Shown here: piece after piece, positions 7,218 through 13,084 of the stretch
Position numbering within the stretch: position 1 is the first letter of the stretch
Layout: every line of letters begins with the position of its first letter
Source: CAZGYE01 sp964530165
GTDB lineage: Bacteria; Planctomycetota; Planctomycetia; Planctomycetales; Planctomycetaceae
Reading direction: 5' to 3'
Assembly: GCA_964530165.1 (NCBI GenBank)
Contig: CAZGYE010000133.1
Coordinates: forward strand, 1-14,136
Length of the DNA stretch: 14,136 nucleotides
Translations under genes and position numbers: made by a program
Notes under the pieces: generated by a model
What the model saw: the letters and a program-made list of their open reading frames with translations, nothing else
Database searches by the model: none
What the model was told of the DNA's origin: nothing

Positions 7218-9611
7218 TCAATCTTTCTCACGGTAAATGACGACCGGTCCCAGCAAGCCGCCGGTTCCCAGCTCGTTCAAAAACGTGCGCGTGCACAGGA
7301 TCGCAATCTGGTTGCGCTGACTGGGGTGGATCGCCGCCGTGACGTCGAACGAGGCCGGCTGACAATACCCTGAAAACCGTTCCGCCGGTTTTCCCTCGGC
7401 GTCCCTGTAGGGCACATGCTTTCCGTTCACGAACAGCTTGGCGCTGCCGTCGGTGCTGCCCAACCACAGGAACACCTTCTTGCCGGCAGGCAACTCGGGC
7501 AGCGCGATCTCTTTCCGATACCACATCGATCCCATGTCGTTGTGGTGCCCGAGGGTTGACCAGGTCTCGACACACACGTCGGTCGTTTTCCAGCTTGTGT
7601 CGTCGAAATCAGTCGCGGACCAGCCGGCAGCTTCGCCCTGCTGCTGTTTCTCGAAGCGGTAGCGCCACGTGCGAAGCGGCTTGCCAAGAATCACGGCCTC
7701 GCGGGCGATCCTGGCCGCGTCGTCGTAAGTCTTCTGATAGAACGCGGCGAAATAGCGGCCGTAAATGCTGTCCTTTCCCGTCCAGAACATGCGGCCGAAG
7801 GCGTATTGCGGCTGGTACTTGTCAGCCAGTTGGATCACCCGCTGGCGATACTTCTTCGCGCCGGAGGCCAGATTTTCAAATCGCCCCTCGGCCAGGTCCC
7901 GGCGGAGCTTCATGAACAGTTCGAACAGTCGCAGTGAATCGTCTGCCATCTTGATGCGAAACGTTTCCGCCGGCGTCTTGGCTGCCGCCAGCGCCCGGTC
8001 CATCAGCCGCCGGGCTTCGGTCATCCGCTCCGGCGTAAAGCGGCGGAGGTGGCCGAATCCGCAGCCCGAATACTCCGGCGTGTCGACCCACACATGGTCG
8101 ATGAAGTGCCAGTATGCGGCCATTTCCTTTGCTGCGCTGCCGTAGAAACGACGGTGTAGCTCGGCGATGATTTCCTGCGGGTCCCCAGTCGGGTCCCACG
8201 CCAGGCGCATGCCCAGGTAATGAGCGTGCATGGTGGTCTCGAAGTTGGTGATCGTCTCCGGCTGCCAGAACCTGCAATTGTGCTTGTAGATAATGGGGAT
8301 GTCGACGCTCCACTTGGTGATGTACGGGTTCGGCGACGAAGGCTCAGCCAGAAAATATCCGTAGAAGTAGTACGAGACGTTCGTGGACGCTTTCCCCCAG
8401 CCTTTCACCAGCTCGCGGAGGTCCTTGTTATTTGGTTCTCCGGCATCGGTCATCGGGTGTGCACGGCTGTAGGTGATCGGCGCGATCTGAGGCACGAGGT
8501 TCCGATGCAGCTTCTCTCTAACCGGCGGACGTGTCGAAACCGCATAGGCCAGCATGCCAAACAAGACGTCCGGATATTTTGCCGTCACGCGCCGCACAAT
8601 GCGGTTGCAGAACCAGACCTGCCGATCGGTGATGGAGATCCCCTGAAAACTTGGATCGAAATCGCCGGCGTCCAGCGCGCGGTCCTGCTCTGAGTTGTCG
8701 TAGCCCATCCCATCGTCGGGCGAGAGGGAGAAGCTCAGCGTCTCGGGAGCCTTTTCCAGCCGGGTGAGGATACGATCGCCGATCGCCTCGGCCAAACCCG
8801 GAGCGCTCCACCGCAGCCGTCGCCGCTGAGGTTTGCCGTCTACAGTGCCCACCCATTCGGGATGCTCTTGACGGTCTTTGGGCGTGACGTAACCTTCCAA
8901 CGCATGCCCGGCCCGCAGTTCCAGGCCGCCCAACCGGTTCCGCCGTCCGAACGCGTTGTCGGCATACCAGATGCCCCGGTAGATTGTGTAGGGCGCCGAC
9001 GAGTAGTCGACCTCTTTGAGCGAAATCATTTTCGTCGACGGAATGACCTCACCCATGTCGCTGGGCATATACCATCGGCAACCGAGCCGATCCAGTACCT
9101 CGTAGATGGCGTAGCTGGTACCGAGATCGGATTCGCCCATCAGTCCGATTCCCTCCGGCGAGACCACCATACGAAAGCCCTGCCCCAGTGGCGCGTGCTT
9201 CTTCGGCGGGCCGAATTTCGGCGGGCCGAATTTCGGCGGGCCGAATTTCGGCGGGCCGAATTTCTTGATGGCCAACTCGCCGATCAGGATCGGCAGCCGC
9301 TTGTCGCCCGGCTGCGGCGGATGCAGAACGATCTGCACCTCGGCACCGGAGATCTGTTGCAGGTAGTGCGACAGATCCTTGACCGACTCGCGCAGCCGCT
9401 GCCGTCCGGCCTCAGTACCGGCCTTCCGCCAGATGGATGCGATCGGCGGCTTCTTGTCTTCCATCACGGCAGCGGGAACGTAAATCGCCGCACGGGCGCG
9501 ACCGTCTTTCGTGACGGTGACGTCGGCCGAGCTAGCGGACACTCCCCACAGCACCGGGAGAAAGCATGTCAGCCAGGCGGAGACCGCTCCGCTAGAGTGA
9601 TGACGACTCAT
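7218..9611 (-). CDS. Secreted DUF4838 (alpha-glucuronidase-like) glycosidase-family protein with C-terminal GH2-type beta sandwich
   Basis: The 797-aa ORF starts at ATG 9611 with AAGGGG eight nt upstream and a signal peptide (hydrophobic 11-27). Residues about 30-200 resemble the N-terminal domain of GH67-type alpha-glucuronidases: LSHYLQQISGAEVQI, ILIGE, and GESDLGTSYAIYEVLDRLGCRWYMP. The central part, with HPEWVG, the FSLSPDDGMGYD block (about 297-308) and long helical stretches to about 620, is the DUF4838 (PF16126) domain. Residues about 670-795 (WRYRFE..., DDTSWKTTDV, MWYRKEIALPE, VFLWLGSTDGSAKLFVNGK) form a GH2-like sugar-binding jelly roll. DUF4838 proteins are inferred glycosidases, frequent in planctomycetes and Bacteroidetes. 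A run of four KFGPP-type repeats (about 117-137) interrupts the N-terminal domain. It follows the amidohydrolase by 42 bp and leads directly into the hydrolase. Confidence 0.9.
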   Translation of the reverse strand: MSRHHSSGAVSAWLTCFLPVLWGVSASSADVTVTKDGRARAAIYVPAAVMEDKKPPIASIWRKAGTEAGRQRLRESVKDLSHYLQQISGAEVQIVLHPPQPGDKRLPILIGELAIKKFGPPKFGPPKFGPPKFGPPKKHAPLGQGFRMVVSPEGIGLMGESDLGTSYAIYEVLDRLGCRWYMPSDMGEVIPSTKMISLKEVDYSSAPYTIYRGIWYADNAFGRRNRLGGLELRAGHALEGYVTPKDRQEHPEWVGTVDGKPQRRRLRWSAPGLAEAIGDRILTRLEKAPETLSFSLSPDDGMGYDNSEQDRALDAGDFDPSFQGISITDRQVWFCNRIVRRVTAKYPDVLFGMLAYAVSTRPPVREKLHRNLVPQIAPITYSRAHPMTDAGEPNNKDLRELVKGWGKASTNVSYYFYGYFLAEPSSPNPYITKWSVDIPIIYKHNCRFWQPETITNFETTMHAHYLGMRLAWDPTGDPQEIIAELHRRFYGSAAKEMAAYWHFIDHVWVDTPEYSGCGFGHLRRFTPERMTEARRLMDRALAAAKTPAETFRIKMADDSLRLFELFMKLRRDLAEGRFENLASGAKKYRQRVIQLADKYQPQYAFGRMFWTGKDSIYGRYFAAFYQKTYDDAARIAREAVILGKPLRTWRYRFEKQQQGEAAGWSATDFDDTSWKTTDVCVETWSTLGHHNDMGSMWYRKEIALPELPAGKKVFLWLGSTDGSAKLFVNGKHVPYRDAEGKPAERFSGYCQPASFDVTAAIHPSQRNQIAILCTRTFLNELGTGGLLGPVVIYREKD
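9202..9264 (-). repeat. 15-bp tandem repeat, four copies, encoding (KFGPP)4
   Basis: The unit ttcggcgggccgaat occurs as four perfect adjacent copies (9202-9216, 9217-9231, 9232-9246, 9247-9261) plus the first three bases of a fifth. Read on the minus strand within the DUF4838 gene it gives KFGPP repeated four times, flanked by lysines. Unit length is a multiple of three, so copy-number change would keep the frame. Perfect identity of the copies suggests recent expansion. Confidence 0.95.
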
Positions 9612-9653
9612 GTCAGCAACCCCTTCGCTTTGTCAAGTGGTGATCGGTCCTTC

Positions 9654-10208
9654 TCAAGCACGGCCCTGAAACCACAGGCGATGTGCTGTTTCACCCAGGA
9701 CCGCATTCTTGGTTGCCTCGTCGAGGCCCAGTTCGTGGGTGAAGATGCGCAGATGCCGGGCATACGTGTCGTGGGTGAAGATGCGCAGATGCCGGGCATA
9801 CGTGACCTTGGGACACCACAACTCGCAGGGGAAGTCGCTGCCCCAGATGCCGACCATGAAGTCTTTGTTGCTCCGGGCGGAATCGGTGGTGAAGCGATTG
9901 TCCCAGCGGTAGAACGTGCTGGTTTGCACGGCAGTGACGTCGCGGATGCCGGCCGCTTTCATCTCGCGCTCCAGATGCGCGACGGTCCCCTTCCCTTTCG
10001 GCGGGCGGCACGGCTTCGGGATGGTCGGATACTTCTTCTCATCCTCGCCGTAGATGTGGGCGTGACAATCGATGATCATCAGCGATGCGTCGGGCTCGTT
10101 GGGCGACGCGGCATCCGGACAAACAGTTGCAGCTACCATCCCGGTACCAACAGTCTCTAGAAAACTGCGTCGCGTGAACCTCGGGTCATTGTGCATGGCT
10201 TCTCGCAT
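9654..10208 (-). CDS. Tat-exported amidohydrolase (PF04909-type), internally deleted, probably inactive
   Basis: The 184-aa ORF begins at ATG 10208 (GGGG immediately upstream) or ATG 10196. FTRRSFLETVG (11-21) is a twin-arginine signal. IIDCHAHIYGEDEKKYP (45-61) carries the metal-binding HxH pair H49/H51 of amidohydrolase-2 proteins, and GSDFPCELW (123-131) carries the late metal-binding Asp125, followed by the C-terminal ILGETAHRLWF-like helix. Full-length relatives of this subfamily are around 280-310 aa; here KDFMVG (115-120) runs straight into IWGSDFPC, which in relatives lies over 100 residues later. The middle of the barrel with its other metal and catalytic histidines is absent although the frame is kept (junction near 9846-9851). 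A 12-residue duplication (YARHLRIFTHDT) follows. First gene of the operon; a TTGACATTTTGACT stretch upstream (minus strand, 10222-10235) offers -35-like elements but no good -10 was seen. Confidence 0.82.
   Translation of the reverse strand: MREAMHNDPRFTRRSFLETVGTGMVAATVCPDAASPNEPDASLMIIDCHAHIYGEDEKKYPTIPKPCRPPKGKGTVAHLEREMKAAGIRDVTAVQTSTFYRWDNRFTTDSARSNKDFMVGIWGSDFPCELWCPKVTYARHLRIFTHDTYARHLRIFTHELGLDEATKNAVLGETAHRLWFQGRA
9733..9804 (-). repeat. 36-bp perfect tandem duplication inside the amidohydrolase gene
   Basis: Positions 9733-9768 and 9769-9804 are identical over 36 bp. On the coding strand they encode the peptide TYARHLRIFTHD/E twice in a row, in frame. Relatives recalled from the family have one copy of this helix between the GSDFPCELW block and the C-terminus, so the second copy is a recent insertion or an assembly artefact. 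Confidence 0.95.
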
Positions 10209-10289
10209 TTCCCCAGATGCGAGTCAAAATGTCAAGCAGCCTCGCCGCTGCGGGCGCAGATTTCCTCGCGGGAACCAGGCAGGGAGGGT

Positions 10290-10384
10290 GTCGGCAGGGT
10301 GGCGGGGCCATAGCGGAGCGTTGGCCCCGGTTGTCGCCGCACGTCAGGACCATCGCTGGCACTCTGACCCTGCCACCCGCCGAC
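10290..10384. repeat. Palindromic intergenic repeat with strong hairpin core
   Basis: The core arms cggggcca (10303-10310) and tggccccg (10322-10329) are perfect 8-bp complements around an 11-nt loop containing gcggagcg. Outside them, ggcagggt (10293-10300) is complementary to accctgcc (10367-10374) and gtcggc (10290-10295) to gccgac (10379-10384), giving an imperfect larger inverted structure. Hairpins of the type GGGGCCA-n-GCGGAGCG-n-TGGCCCC resemble dispersed intergenic repeats I recall from planctomycetes. There is no T-run. It sits between the divergent amidohydrolase operon and the toxin-antitoxin pair. Confidence 0.6.
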
Positions 10385-10405
10385 CGCCTGGCGATTGAGA
10401 CAATG

Positions 10406-10434
10406 CTGACATTTCTCGCAGTCTGACCTATAAT
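10406..10434 (+). promoter_or_regulatory. Sigma70-type promoter of the toxin-antitoxin pair, predicting a leaderless transcript
   Basis: CTGACA (10406-10411, five of six consensus bases) and a perfect TATAAT (10429-10434) are separated by 17 bp. The A at 10442, seven bases past the -10 box, is the expected start of transcription and also the first base of the antitoxin ATG. CTGAC recurs at 10423-10427 within the spacer, 17 bp after its first copy, and might be an operator half-site. Confidence 0.72.
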
Positions 10435-10441
10435 GCGCCGT

Positions 10442-10687
10442 ATGAGTTCTACCGCGAGGCAACTATTCGACGATGCCATGCAGCTTCCCGACGACGAGCG
10501 TGCTGCGCTGGCCGCACGGCTGATTGAAAGCCTTGACCCCGCCACCGACCAAGACGCACAAGCGGCTTGGGATGCAGAAACCCAGCGGCGGCTCGAAGAG
10601 TTAGACAGCGGACAGGCGACTCCGATACCGTGGTCCAAGGCTCGCAAAATGATCTTGGGAGCCCTCGATGGACCGGCTGTCAGTTGA
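10442..10687 (+). CDS. Antitoxin of addiction module (PF09720/TIGR02574 type)
   Basis: The 81-aa product MSSTARQLFDDAMQLPDDERAALAARLIESL... is the standard start of the small addiction-module antitoxin family, whose N-terminal pattern is a short helix, LPxxERxxLAxxLixSLD, then W-x-x-E-x-x-RR-x-E-x-x-x-G (here AAWDAETQRRLEELDSGQATPIPW). The tail IPWSKARKMILGAL binds the toxin in related systems. The start at 10442 is chosen over the in-frame ATG at 10433 because the latter overlaps the TATAAT box and could not be transcribed from that promoter. No Shine-Dalgarno precedes 10442, consistent with a leaderless mRNA. The 3' end overlaps the toxin gene by 20 bp. Such antitoxins bind and neutralise their ParE/RelE toxin; autoregulation is likely but not shown. 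Confidence 0.92.
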   Translation: MSSTARQLFDDAMQLPDDERAALAARLIESLDPATDQDAQAAWDAETQRRLEELDSGQATPIPWSKARKMILGALDGPAVS

Positions 10688-10973
10688 GTTTCACCCGGAA
10701 GCCGTCGCCGAAGCTCGCGCCGCGAGAGAATGGTACGAGGCCCGCAGTTCGGAAGCGGCCAAGGCATTCATCTCAGAGTTGGATGAAGCCGTTGAGCAGG
10801 TCGCTCAATTTCCGGACCGTTGGGCAAAGTACATTTCCGGCACGCAGCACTACTTGCTTCGCCGTTTTCCCTACGTCGTGATCTATAGGCGAAAGACAGA
10901 ATCCGTACAGGTAATCGCCGTGGCCCACGAGAAGCGCAATCCAGGTTACTGGAAGGCTCGACTCAACCAATAG
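10668..10973 (+). CDS. ParE/RelE-superfamily toxin
   Basis: The 101-aa protein starts at ATG 10668 behind GGGAG (10657-10661, 6-nt spacer) inside the antitoxin gene. VEFHPEAVAEARAAREWYEARS, the central FISELDEAVEQVAQFPDRWA and the C-terminal RRFPYVVIYRRK...VIAVAHEKRNPGYWKAR match the ParE toxin fold (PF05016) from end to end, including the FPY-x-V-x-Y strand and the final H-x-x-RxPxYW-x-xR. ParE-like proteins poison DNA gyrase and RelE-like ones cleave mRNA on the ribosome; which applies here cannot be told from sequence. All family-typical positions are present, so it is probably functional. Confidence 0.94.
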   Translation: MDRLSVEFHPEAVAEARAAREWYEARSSEAAKAFISELDEAVEQVAQFPDRWAKYISGTQHYLLRRFPYVVIYRRKTESVQVIAVAHEKRNPGYWKARLNQ

Positions 10974-11054
10974 TTGCGTAGGTCGGAAGTGAACCGCGCC
11001 GGCCACGGCGTGCGGAGCGCGGCGGACCGAGGATGACCTTCGATGGAGGACGAG

Positions 11055-11181
11055 GTGTTACGCTGACAGGTTCGCTGAGTGTAACACGCGAGCGGGATTG
11101 CGCTGGATGGACGTAATCCGGCAGCGTAGAATGACTTCCGCCCTTGTGGCTACTGTCGCCGTTTCGTGTTACGCTGGCAGG
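11055..11181. repeat. Repeat-rich spacer between the toxin gene and the 173-aa gene
   Basis: In the 250-bp gap 10974-11223, gtgttacgctgacagg (11055-11070) recurs as gtgttacgctggcagg (11166-11181), 15 of 16 identical and in direct orientation, and tacgctgg occurs again at 11185-11192. The first copy also forms an inverted repeat, gtgttac (11055-11061) with gtaacac (11081-11087). No gene was found in the gap; short open frames there have no recognisable features. The sequence looks like a dispersed intergenic element rather than an operator array. Confidence 0.5.
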
Positions 11182-11223
11182 GGGTACGCTGGTCAGCAGC
11201 ATTACGGAGTTCGGCCATAGAGA

Positions 11224-11745
11224 ATGATCACGACAATCATAGCCGCAATCGGATGCGTCACTGGGATTCTCGGGCTAGTTCTTCAGTACCTCTCGCATCG
11301 TCGCGACAGCTACCTGTTGGATTTTGATTTCACCGTCCAAAACCGCCGGTCCTCGCCAGATGAACCATTCGCCCTGGTCTTGATCATTTCCGTCGTGAAC
11401 CGCGGTAAGAGCCCCATCCAGGTGAAGGAGATCAACTGGCTCAACCGGCATTGCGATATCGAAGGGATGAAGAAAAGTGGATTCGAGCAGAAGGATACGA
11501 ACATCCGGTGGAAGCTCTACGATGGGGAGAAGAATGGATACGTGCGCCTCGGACACAACGAGCGCAAAGAATTCTGCTTTTCGTTCTCATGCCCTCCCTT
11601 CATGTGCGACAAGCATTCCTACATCGAAGTTGTTGACGTGCTAGACAAACGGCACGAGAAGCCCACAGGGACTTGGCCCAACAAGTTCCTACAGGCGACT
11701 TCGGGTTCCGCGCGGAGCGCGAAACTGGCAGCGCCTGAGCCCTGA
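11224..11745 (+). CDS. Single-pass membrane hypothetical protein (173 aa) with repeat-like tail
   Basis: The ORF starts at ATG 11224 with only a weak AGAGA upstream. Residues about 3-23 (TTIIAAIGCVTGILGLVLQYL) form one transmembrane helix followed by SHRRDS, which by the positive-inside rule puts the rest in the cytoplasm. Residues about 30-150 read like a small beta-sandwich (LLDFDFTVQNRRSS, FALVLIISVVNRGKSPIQVKEINW, YVRLGHNERKEFCFSFSCPP), a layout seen in many short accessory hypotheticals. The last roughly 23 residues (PNKFLQATSGSARSAKLAAPEP) do not fit that domain and look like translation of a dispersed intergenic repeat that ends many unrelated ORFs. Base composition is lower in GC than the neighbouring operons. 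It lies on the same strand as the toxin-antitoxin pair but 250 bp away. Function unknown. Confidence 0.72.
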   Translation: MITTIIAAIGCVTGILGLVLQYLSHRRDSYLLDFDFTVQNRRSSPDEPFALVLIISVVNRGKSPIQVKEINWLNRHCDIEGMKKSGFEQKDTNIRWKLYDGEKNGYVRLGHNERKEFCFSFSCPPFMCDKHSYIEVVDVLDKRHEKPTGTWPNKFLQATSGSARSAKLAAPEP

Positions 11746-11836
11746 CATTGTGCCTCTTCAGTCTGCAGGCAATCAAGTCTGATGCTCAGAGAAGCTGGCC
11801 CGCCAAAGGTGCGGGAGGACGGTCCGCGTCGCGTAG

Positions 11837-11854
11837 GTCAGGCTCATGCCTGAC
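11837..11854. repeat. Small palindrome between convergent genes
   Basis: gtcaggc (11837-11843) and gcctgac (11848-11854) are perfect complements around a 4-nt tcat loop. It sits between the convergent ends of the 173-aa gene (11745) and the dehydratase gene (11908). The surrounding gcgtaggtcaggct...agcctgaca form resembles a dispersed repeat recalled from planctomycete genomes. Lack of a T-run argues against a classical terminator, though it could slow polymerase from both sides. Confidence 0.5.
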
Positions 11855-11907
11855 ATGATCGGCGTCAACGAAGTCCCTCAGCTACCCCCCGATCCGACAC
11901 TCGCTGG

Positions 11908-13050
11908 TTACTGGTAGCGTATGTTCCCGTCGGGTTCGACGACCAGCCCACGGCGCCAGGTTTTTAGCGGGCGGCCTGTGAAGGCTTTTTCGTTCAGCTC
12001 GATGCCGATGCCGGGGACGTCCGGGATTTCGAGGTAACCGTCGACCAGCTTCAACGGCTCCAGGATCAAATTCCGGCTGGAGCCTTCGCTGTCGATGCGG
12101 TATTCCAGAATGAGAAAGTTGGGAGTCGTCGCGGCAAACTGTACCGAAACGGCCGTCGAGACCGGACCCAGCGGACTGTGCGGAGCCATGGTCAGATAGT
12201 TCGCTTCGGCCATAGCGGCGATCTTTTTCGTCTCCATCAGCCCGCCGCACAGCAGAATGTCCGGCTGTAGGATGTCCGCAGCGCCGGCGGCGATCAGATC
12301 CCGAAACTGGTATTTCGTGTAGAGCATCTCGCCGGTGGCGATGGGGATGTCGACTTTTTTCCGCAATGCGGCCATCGCTTGAATGTTCTCCGGCCGCAGC
12401 GCCTCTTCGAAGAACAATGGGCGGTACGGCTTGACGACCTCGGCCAGTTCCCGTGCGCGGAACGGCTCGAAGATGCGGGCATGTGGGTCCAAGGCGATGT
12501 CGACGTCGTCGCCGACCGCCACGCGCACCGCTTCCATTCGTTCTGCCGCGCCGCGAAGCACCTGGCCCCAAGGCAGCTTTTCGCTGGCCGGCGGTTGCGG
12601 CGACATTTTGACGCCCGTCATGCCGTAACGCTCCACAGCCCTGCGGGCGCTCTCGGCGGCAGCCCGCGGCGTGCCGCCGCCGACTCCGAGATAGACCCGC
12701 ACCCTGTCCCGGCAGCGGCCGCCGATCAACTGATAAACCGGAACGCCGTGCGCCTTGCCTTTGACGTCCCACAGCGCGATCTCGATGCCGCTGATCGCCG
12801 CACCCAACATCGACCCGCCGGGAAACCGCGAGCCGTTGTACATCAACTGCCACAAATGCTCGATCCGCGTCGGATCCTCGCCGATCAGCCATTCCTTGAG
12901 ATAGTGAATCGTCTGCTCCACAGCGACATCGGGACCAACGCGGTACGCTTCGCCGATGCCGTGCAGATGCTCGTCGGTCAAGACCTTGACGAAAACATGG
13001 TTACCGTCGCCAAGATTGACGCCGAATGTCTGAATGTCGGTGATCTTCAT
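11908..13050 (-). CDS. Enolase-superfamily sugar-acid dehydratase (mandelate racemase/galactonate dehydratase-like)
   Basis: From ATG 13050 the product is 380 aa, the usual length of mandelate racemase/muconate lactonizing enzyme superfamily proteins. The N-terminal capping domain (MKITDIQTFGVNLG..., GIGEAY) precedes a barrel with the metal ligands D188 (IALDPHARIFEP), E215/E216 (PLFFEEAL) and E241 (IATGEMLYTKYQF). The D-x-H pattern (D188, H190) together with H291 in MAPHSPLGP matches the acid/base histidines of the galactonate and mannonate dehydratase groups rather than mandelate racemase. The enzyme should abstract the proton alpha to a carboxylate of an aldonic acid and eliminate water, giving a 2-keto-3-deoxy acid; which acid is not decidable. 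No signal peptide, so cytosolic. It follows the SMP-30-like gene by 34 bp in an operon. Confidence 0.93.
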   Translation of the reverse strand: MKITDIQTFGVNLGDGNHVFVKVLTDEHLHGIGEAYRVGPDVAVEQTIHYLKEWLIGEDPTRIEHLWQLMYNGSRFPGGSMLGAAISGIEIALWDVKGKAHGVPVYQLIGGRCRDRVRVYLGVGGGTPRAAAESARRAVERYGMTGVKMSPQPPASEKLPWGQVLRGAAERMEAVRVAVGDDVDIALDPHARIFEPFRARELAEVVKPYRPLFFEEALRPENIQAMAALRKKVDIPIATGEMLYTKYQFRDLIAAGAADILQPDILLCGGLMETKKIAAMAEANYLTMAPHSPLGPVSTAVSVQFAATTPNFLILEYRIDSEGSSRNLILEPLKLVDGYLEIPDVPGIGIELNEKAFTGRPLKTWRRGLVVEPDGNIRYQ

Positions 13051-13084
13051 GGCTGGGTTGACCCTCAGGGTTGTTTGAACGCTG

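Noticed and set aside
7213..7231. GTG at 7231 as start of the alpha/beta hydrolase
   Set aside because: It would overlap the DUF4838 gene by 14 bp, while ATG 7213 lies 4 nt past that stop and gives a normal signal peptide; kept only as an alternative.
9202..9264. CRISPR-like repeat array
   Set aside because: Units are 15 bp, directly adjacent without spacers and in frame inside a gene, so this is a coding tandem repeat.
8862..10160. 432-codon open frame on the plus strand
   Set aside because: It lies opposite the DUF4838 and amidohydrolase genes, is Arg/Ala/His-rich with no domain, and includes the antisense of both tandem repeats; it is a GC-driven shadow.
10222..10235. Minus-strand promoter for the amidohydrolase operon (TTGACA and TTGACT)
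   Set aside because: The -35-like hexamers are good but no -10-like hexamer occurs at 16-18 bp spacing, and the predicted start would fall within or past the start codons.
10963..11202. 79-codon minus-strand open frame in the repeat-rich spacer
   Set aside because: Low-complexity Ser/Pro/Arg-rich product that coincides with the repeats; looks like translation of a dispersed intergenic element rather than a gene.
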